From Lactuca virosa (lineage: Eukaryota; Streptophyta; Magnoliopsida; Asterales; Asteraceae), in contig CAKMRJ010005745.1 of assembly GCA_928212115.1 (NCBI GenBank), forward strand, positions 223,528,832 to 223,592,831: 64,000 nt of DNA, given 5' to 3'. The notes under the pieces are model-generated. The model ran no database searches. It was not told the DNA's origin and saw nothing but the letters and a program-made list of their open reading frames with translations. A program made the translations under genes and the position numbers. Below are positions 58,883 through 64,000 of this stretch, in pieces (within the stretch, counting starts at the first letter, position 1; each line of letters opens with the position of its first letter).

Positions 58883-59161
58883 CATTAGTGTCCTAAAGTG
58901 TGGTATATATCGAGTTTAAGGTGACAATAAAACATTAAACAAAGGATTAAACTTTGACAAAAATAATCTTTCTACTACAATGTATGATGCAAAAACATTA
59001 AAATTTACCAAGAGAAGTGAGCTAATAATAACTACTGGAATATATAAACTCGGGATTTCAACACAGAAACACCCATACATAATAAGATCAAAGAAGACAC
59101 TTGATATGTTATGAAACTTGAACTACAGTTATACAACATTTTTAAAAACTTTCCTCTCCAT

Positions 59162-60959
59162 TTATTCACCCATCCGAATTATGCATCGGAGACCTTCACC
59201 TTTAAGCATCAAATCAAAAGCCTTATTGATCTCAGAAAATGGCAATTCATGAGTAATGAACTTCTCCAACTCAAGTTCCTGCACAAAATCAACTCAAGTT
59301 CATCATGCTTCCAAGCCATTTTATTCATTTACAATTCAACTTTGGAGCTATAAAATGGGTTACCTTATTCATATACTTTTCAACCACAGAAGGAATATCG
59401 GATCGAGGTTTATAGTTTCCAAAAAAGGTTCCCCTCAGAGTCCTTTCGTTCAATAGATTCAATGGACTTGTCTTGAAAACAGCATCTTTATGTGGAACAC
59501 CCACAAGAACAGCAACACCCCAACCCTGTAAGTATTCAATATTTGTTATTGTAATTAAGCATGAATCATTAATTCATTATATGAGTGAGATGAATTGATT
59601 AAATTCATACATCATGAACACATTCGAAGGCAGATATCATAGCATCAATATGACCAGTGCATTCGACACTCCTGTCAACTCCTCCATTTGTCATCTCTGC
59701 AATCACTTCTTGTACTGGTTTCGTGTGATCTTTTGGGTTCACAAACTCTGTCACCCCAAATTTCTTTGCTGTTGAAACCAAAAAAATATATATGAGATTC
59801 ACCATTTATCAAACTGGTTTTTATTCACAGTTTCATGAAGCAAAATCTAACCAAGCTCAAATCTGTTGGCATTGAGATCAACTCCAATGATCCTTGAAGC
59901 CCCTGCAATTCTTGCACCTTCAGCAGCCTAATCACAAACAAACCATTAGCTTTGTTTAGCCATGAATGAGCTTTTCTTGAGAAAGTTAAGTTAGAAATTT
60001 CAGAAAACTCACAGCAAGCCCCACAGCTCCCAATCCAAAAATGGCGACAGATGAGCCTTTTTTAGGTTTTGCAACGTTCAGAGTAGCACCAAGACCTGAA
60101 GAAAACACGAAGATTAATTAGGTCAAGAAAACACCAATGGAACTGTAATCGGAGAATATTGATTATGATTTTTTCTTTTTTATACCTGTGGAGATCCCAC
60201 AACTGAGGATGCAGACTTTGTCAAGAGGAGCAAGAGGGTTGATTTTGGCAAGACAGCCAACATGAACGACGGTGTATTCACTGAAAGTTGAAGTTCCGAC
60301 GAAATGGAAAATTGGTTTTCCGTTGATGGAAAATCGAGATTTTTGATCGTGAATCATGACTCCCCTGTCGGTGTTGATTCTCAAAAGGTCGCACATGTTG
60401 CTCTCTTCTGATTTACAGTGGGCGCACTCTTTGCATTCTCCGGTGAAAACAGGGAGGACATGATCTCCAGGCTGAAGATCAGTCACTCCTTCCCCAACAC
60501 TCTCAACTACCCTGTTCAAATTGATCAGATTTTTTTATCCGAATACAAACCCTTTTCGATTTAATACAATAATAATCAAACATACCCTCCAGCTTCATGT
60601 CCTAAAATTCGGGGAAACACGGGATTCTGACCCTGAAAAGTTCATAGAAAACCAAGATTCAGGATTTGAGTTTTTACAGATATTTAAGTAAAAGGGCTAG
60701 TGGATTAATTACTTTGGCTTCCCAGAAGTAAACATCGGTGTGGCACAGGGAGGTGAAGAGGATTTTGATTCGAACTTCCATTTTCTGGGGTGGCGCCACC
60801 TCCACTTCTTCAATCACCAGTGGCTTTCCGGCTTCCCATGCCACCGCCGCTGTCACATTTACATTCACCATCAGCAATTCTTCTTGTAAGGAAAATCATA
60901 AAAGAATGAATGAAATGCTTACCTTTGCATCGAATCACCTGGTTAGTAGTGCTTGGCAT
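59162..60959 (-). CDS. ADH1: Alcohol dehydrogenase, class P (ADH1-type), copy D
   Basis: Nine exons: 60959-60923, 60849-60713, 60632-60586, 60511-60186, 60095-60013, 59927-59852, 59768-59611, 59525-59364 and 59278-59162. The lengths are identical to copies B and C (380 residues). Start MPSTTNQVIRCK. All zinc ligands and GLGAVG are kept. From exon 4 to the 3' flank it is almost identical to copy B. Introns 2-3 and exon 3 instead match copy C (NPVFPRILGHEAGG), so the gene is a mosaic. The intron 2 donor reads AAA/GTAAT where B and C read AAG/GTNA, keeping Lys but weakening the donor. The TATA position reads TTTAAATA instead of TATAAATA. Expression may therefore differ. Confidence 0.92.
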
Positions 60960-61560
60960 TTTTATCTTCTAGTTACTTGATCGTTGAAAGAGAGAATATG
61001 AAAACAACTTCAGTTGGGTTTGTTAATTGCTTGATATGAAGGAGTAATGAAAATTGGGTATTTAAAGGATGGGGGGAGTATATTAATCTAATGATCGAGA
61101 AGGTTTGATTTGAGTTTGTAGAATCTAGTAAAAAATAGGATAAACCAGAACTAGAAACCTGCCACCAGGTTTTGCTTTGGTGGGATAGTTTTTGGCTAAA
61201 AAAAACCTCATTTTCCATATAGACACCTAATTAATTTTTGAAATATTTTTATTAGTTGAAATTTTATTGTTTTCCGAAAAAACTGATTATAATAGCTGAT
61301 TATATGTTGGCTTTTTATAAAAATGATGATATGGTGTCTAAGAAGTGTCTTATTATCAACACCGTTCGTTTAATTAAGTTGTTGACCAATTAAACCCACA
61401 GTTTAACGAAAACAAGAAACTGTAGAGCAGCCACTGTTGATTGGTGGTTTCTTTAACATCCAAAAACAACTTTAAATCCGACCAATAACAAGGATTCGAT
61501 ATGGAAGATTCTGTTGTTTGTCTAACATTTTAATTTTTATTTACATATTTCCCTTTTGTA
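60960..61560 (-). promoter_or_regulatory. Upstream region of ADH copy D
   Basis: Related to the copy B upstream region (24326-24710), including the AACAAGAAACTGTA ... GGTGGTTT block (61410-61450). Differences include TTTAAATA at the TATA position (about 61059-61066) and an insertion of about 200 bp (61190-61370). Homology to copy B ends near 61540, where B instead joins the PPD4 pseudogene. Confidence 0.5.
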
Positions 61561-62158
61561 ACTCGTCGACATTACCTTAATGACTCATAACTATTTTATT
61601 TTTCCAAACTACAATTTTTCCCTCTTTGTAAATGGTCGACGTTAACTTAATGACTCATTAATATTTAATTTTATTTTTCCAAACTACATTTGTTTAAAAA
61701 AATAAAGTATTAAACAAATCATAAAATAACTATTGTTGGGATATTGATTAAACTAACTTTTATAAACTAGATTTTTAATAATAATAACCATTTTTTTGGT
61801 TTTTATAAAATAACAACTTTTTTCTAGGAGCACTGTATTCTAGAGTCGAGTCTAGATTTTCAAGTTGGCATTCCAGAGTTGTTTTTTTAGAAACTTTTAT
61901 CTACCATTTCATCATCACTTAACATTTTACTATCTAACTACTTATGATTTCTCACGTATCATTTAAAATCATTTACATTTTGAATCTACCTTCATTTTCA
62001 GAATCTATTTAAATCAATTTAGATCTTAACATAATTTACACCAAAAACCATTAAACCATTATATGAAAATGTCTTCTAACTGATCGAAATTCTTTCCCAA
62101 CGCTAGCCGTCCGTCGAGCTCCAACAATTAGCTAAGGTGTTGAGGCATCTTTGAATCT
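61561..62158. other. AT-rich region, nothing recognised
   Basis: No family motif, repeat array or RNA gene was identified. It contains a short repeated phrase, GACGTTA/CGACATTA near 61567 and 61632, within two similar 70-bp stretches. Confidence 0.5.
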
Positions 62159-62458
62159 ATGAGGAAGATGATACAAGATAAAGAAGTGGAGTACGAAAAA
62201 TTGAAAGTGGAATCTAAGAAACTCGAACAACAAATACAGGGTAAGTTACAAGGCATTGAAGACAAGAAAAAAAATGGATAGTGGACACGGAGAAATATAT
62301 CAAAGTCGTTGGGTGTTAGATAAAGAAAGTCGAACATAACCATGAGATTGTAGATGGTGAGTTTTGGAAAATATGTGAGAACTATGTAGAAGCATGGGTT
62401 GATAAAGAGAAAGTAAAATTCTCGTACGACTATCCGAAATTTCATTCTACTCTAATAA
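62159..62458 (+). pseudogene. Relic of an unidentified coiled-coil protein gene
   Basis: Starting at ATG 62159 one frame reads through two stops (62279-62281 and near 62318) to about 62458 with protein-like composition. A Lys/Glu heptad-like stretch (KEVEYEKLKVESKKLEQQIQ) is followed by EHNHEIVDGEFWKICENYVE and KVKFSYDYPKFHS. Two stops in 100 codons without loss of frame suggest a decayed gene fragment rather than chance. Family not recognised. Confidence 0.35.
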
Positions 62459-62460
62459 AT

Positions 62461-63450
62461 GAAGGTTTTTTTGTCACATGTCACACTATTATTCAATTTG
62501 CCAAATGTCATCTTGTAGTTATTTTGAATTAATTTTTTTTCCACATGTCATTTTATGAGTTTTAATATTTTATTAAATTCCACATAATATTTTAATATAA
62601 TAATTACAATAGATGTAGTAATAAATTGATATCAATTTCATTAATAAACTTATATTTTAATTTCAAAATTCCCAAATTAAAGCTTATTAGTTTCTTTTGT
62701 TTATTTATTTAAGAGTAAATTACACGAATGGTCCCTATGGTTTGGGTAATTTACGCGCTTGGTCTCTAACTTATTTTTTTAATTCGGAAAGTCATTATTG
62801 TTTCTTTTTGTTATGCGCTTGGTCCCTACTGTTTGTTTTTGTTACACGCTTGGTTTCTATCTTACCTAAAAAGACTATTACTTAACTAGAGAAAAATGGT
62901 GGGGTAGGTAAGGTAAGGTGAGGGGTGGAGTTGGGAGTGTGTTTATTTAAATAAATTAAAAAATCAAGGGAAAAATAGTTTTTTTAGGTAAGACAATGAC
63001 CAAACACGTAACAAAAAGAAACAATAGAGACCTTCCGAGTTAAAAAAATATATGTTAGGGACCAAACGCGTAAATTACCCTAAACCGTAGGGACCATTCG
63101 TGTAATTTACTCTTTATTTAAATTATTTGTTTAAATTTAAAAGATAAAAAAACTACGAAGGTTTTTTTGCCACATGTCACACTATTATTCAATTTGCCAA
63201 ATATAATTTTGTGGTTATTTTGAATTAACTTTTTTTTTTCCACATGTCATTTTATGAGTTTTTCTATTTTATTAAATTTCACATAATATTTTAATGTAAT
63301 AATTAAAATAGATGTAGTAATAAATTGATATCAATTTCATTAATGAACTTACATTTTAATTTCAAATTTCTCAAATTAAATCTTATTAGTTTGTTTGGTT
63401 TATTTATATAAATTATTTGTTTAAATTTAAAAGATAAAAAAAACATTTCA
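62461..63450. repeat. Tandem duplication of a ~290-bp AT-rich unit, first copy split by a MITE
   Basis: GAAGGTTTTTTTG, CACATGTCACACTATT and AATTTGCCAAAT recur in order at 62461 and 63158. Unit 1 is 62461-62712 plus 63122-63157; unit 2 is 63158 to about 63450. The ends share ATTTGTTTAAATTTAAAAG. Confidence 0.8.
62713..63112. mobile_element. MULE-type MITE with 9-bp TSD TTTATTTAA
   Basis: The ends GAGTAAATTACACGAATGG and its inverted copy are near-perfect inverted repeats. The flanks 62704-62712 and 63113-63121 are both TTTATTTAA, the 9-bp length typical of Mutator-like elements. A related end (AGAGTAAATTACAACCATGG) occurs at 18285. Confidence 0.88.
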
Positions 63451-63799
63451 ATTATAGTAATTCATTATTTTTCTTATTTTCTTATAAATTCAAAGTTTTC
63501 AGATATTTTGACTTTTATATTTAGTTTTTTTTTTTAAATTAACTCATGTAATACATGGGTCTCACAACTAGTTCGTAATAAAAGAAGATAGATAACTTTA
63601 TGTTTGTATGTTTCTATTGTTATTTATATTAACTATCATTTTATTATGGCCATATTTGTTTCGTTTAGGACTTATTTAATAATATATTTTGGTTTATTAA
63701 ACAAATCCAAATGTATGATTATAAGTAAAGCCAACTCATGTTTTTCACATCAACAAAAAAGGTATAGCAAAAACAAATATCCACATATGTTAAAATAGG

Positions 63800-64000
63800 C
63801 ATGGCAGTCGTGTCGTGTTCGGGTTGGCGGGTCAAAATATACCAACACGAACACGACCCATTTAATTATACAAGTCATGGGTTAGCGGGTTTGGAACATA
63901 AACTCATATATCACCCGTCAACCCACTTATTTATACGGGTTCACAGGTTGACGGGTTCGTGGGTCAGATTTGGCTTCGTAGGTTGGATCGCAGCAAATCG
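63800..64000. other. Edge of a probable transposable element, cut by the window
   Basis: GTCGTGTTCGGGTTGGCGGG and repeated ACGGGTT/GGGTCA words resemble a common dispersed plant repeat, but only one end is visible. Confidence 0.35.

Larger units (their letters stand above)
54755..59110. repeat. ADH-array spacer S3, near-identical duplicate of 18087-22440
   Basis: Matches S2 base for base over about 4.3 kb apart from scattered changes. It includes every nested element: hAT-like 55133-55493, 56139-56345 and 57274-57402, LINE fragment 57443-58223, Harbinger-like 58551-58882. It lies between the promoter of copy C and the 3' end of copy D. Confidence 0.92.

Overview
The window is nuclear DNA of a flowering plant: GT-AG introns in the genes, plant class-P alcohol dehydrogenase genes, a thylakoid-lumen protein gene, chromodomain Gypsy retrotransposons, and many MITEs. 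The repeated CG-centred palindromes in the LTRs and the LTR ends (TGTAACACCCC...GTTACA) fit Asteraceae, most likely lettuce (Lactuca); that is recognition from memory, not a search. No bacterial-type operons, CRISPR arrays, rRNA or tRNA genes were seen.

Layout. 1-4013: two adjacent minus-strand genes, a PsbP-domain thylakoid protein (PPD4-like, running off the left edge) and an intact eight-exon exostosin-family GT47 glycosyltransferase. 4014-6253: no gene seen. 6254-13232: an old LTR relic holding two nested solo LTRs. 14690-24325 and 52440-60959: a broken-up tandem array of ADH1-type genes, all on the minus strand. Copy A (17385-18088) is a 5'-deleted pseudogene; copies B (22490-24325), C (52825-54643) and D (59162-60959) each read as intact nine-exon genes of 380 codons. 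The spacers between them are duplicated and carry hAT-like, Harbinger-like and LINE insertions that date the duplications. 24711-27197: a decayed second copy of the PPD4-GT47 pair. 27198-51950: retrotransposon territory, with a decayed minus-strand Gypsy element, solo LTRs nested two deep, a truncated LTR, and a young full-length chromovirus (42954-51452) inserted into the integrase region of a decayed relative. 61500-64000: AT-rich DNA with a gene relic, a duplicated 290-bp unit and a MULE-type MITE.

How it works together. The cellular functions are chloroplast lumen biology (PPD4-like), Golgi glycan synthesis (GT47) and fermentative ethanol metabolism (ADH). The ADH cluster has been reshaped by segmental duplication, deletion and probable gene conversion.

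The most unusual signal is in the retrotransposons. Five or six otherwise different LTR families share one order of parts: a family-specific CG palindrome cluster, a TATA box, a TAAAGT-N5-ACTTTA hairpin whose flanking stem covaries, a second palindrome cluster, TTGAC motifs, a GTGAG/CTCAC hairpin overlapping a 5' splice-site match, a family-specific minisatellite, and a CAG/GTA 3' splice-site match. The full-length element also has a 65-nt intron-like segment exactly at the gag-pol junction. All counts and comparisons were made by eye.
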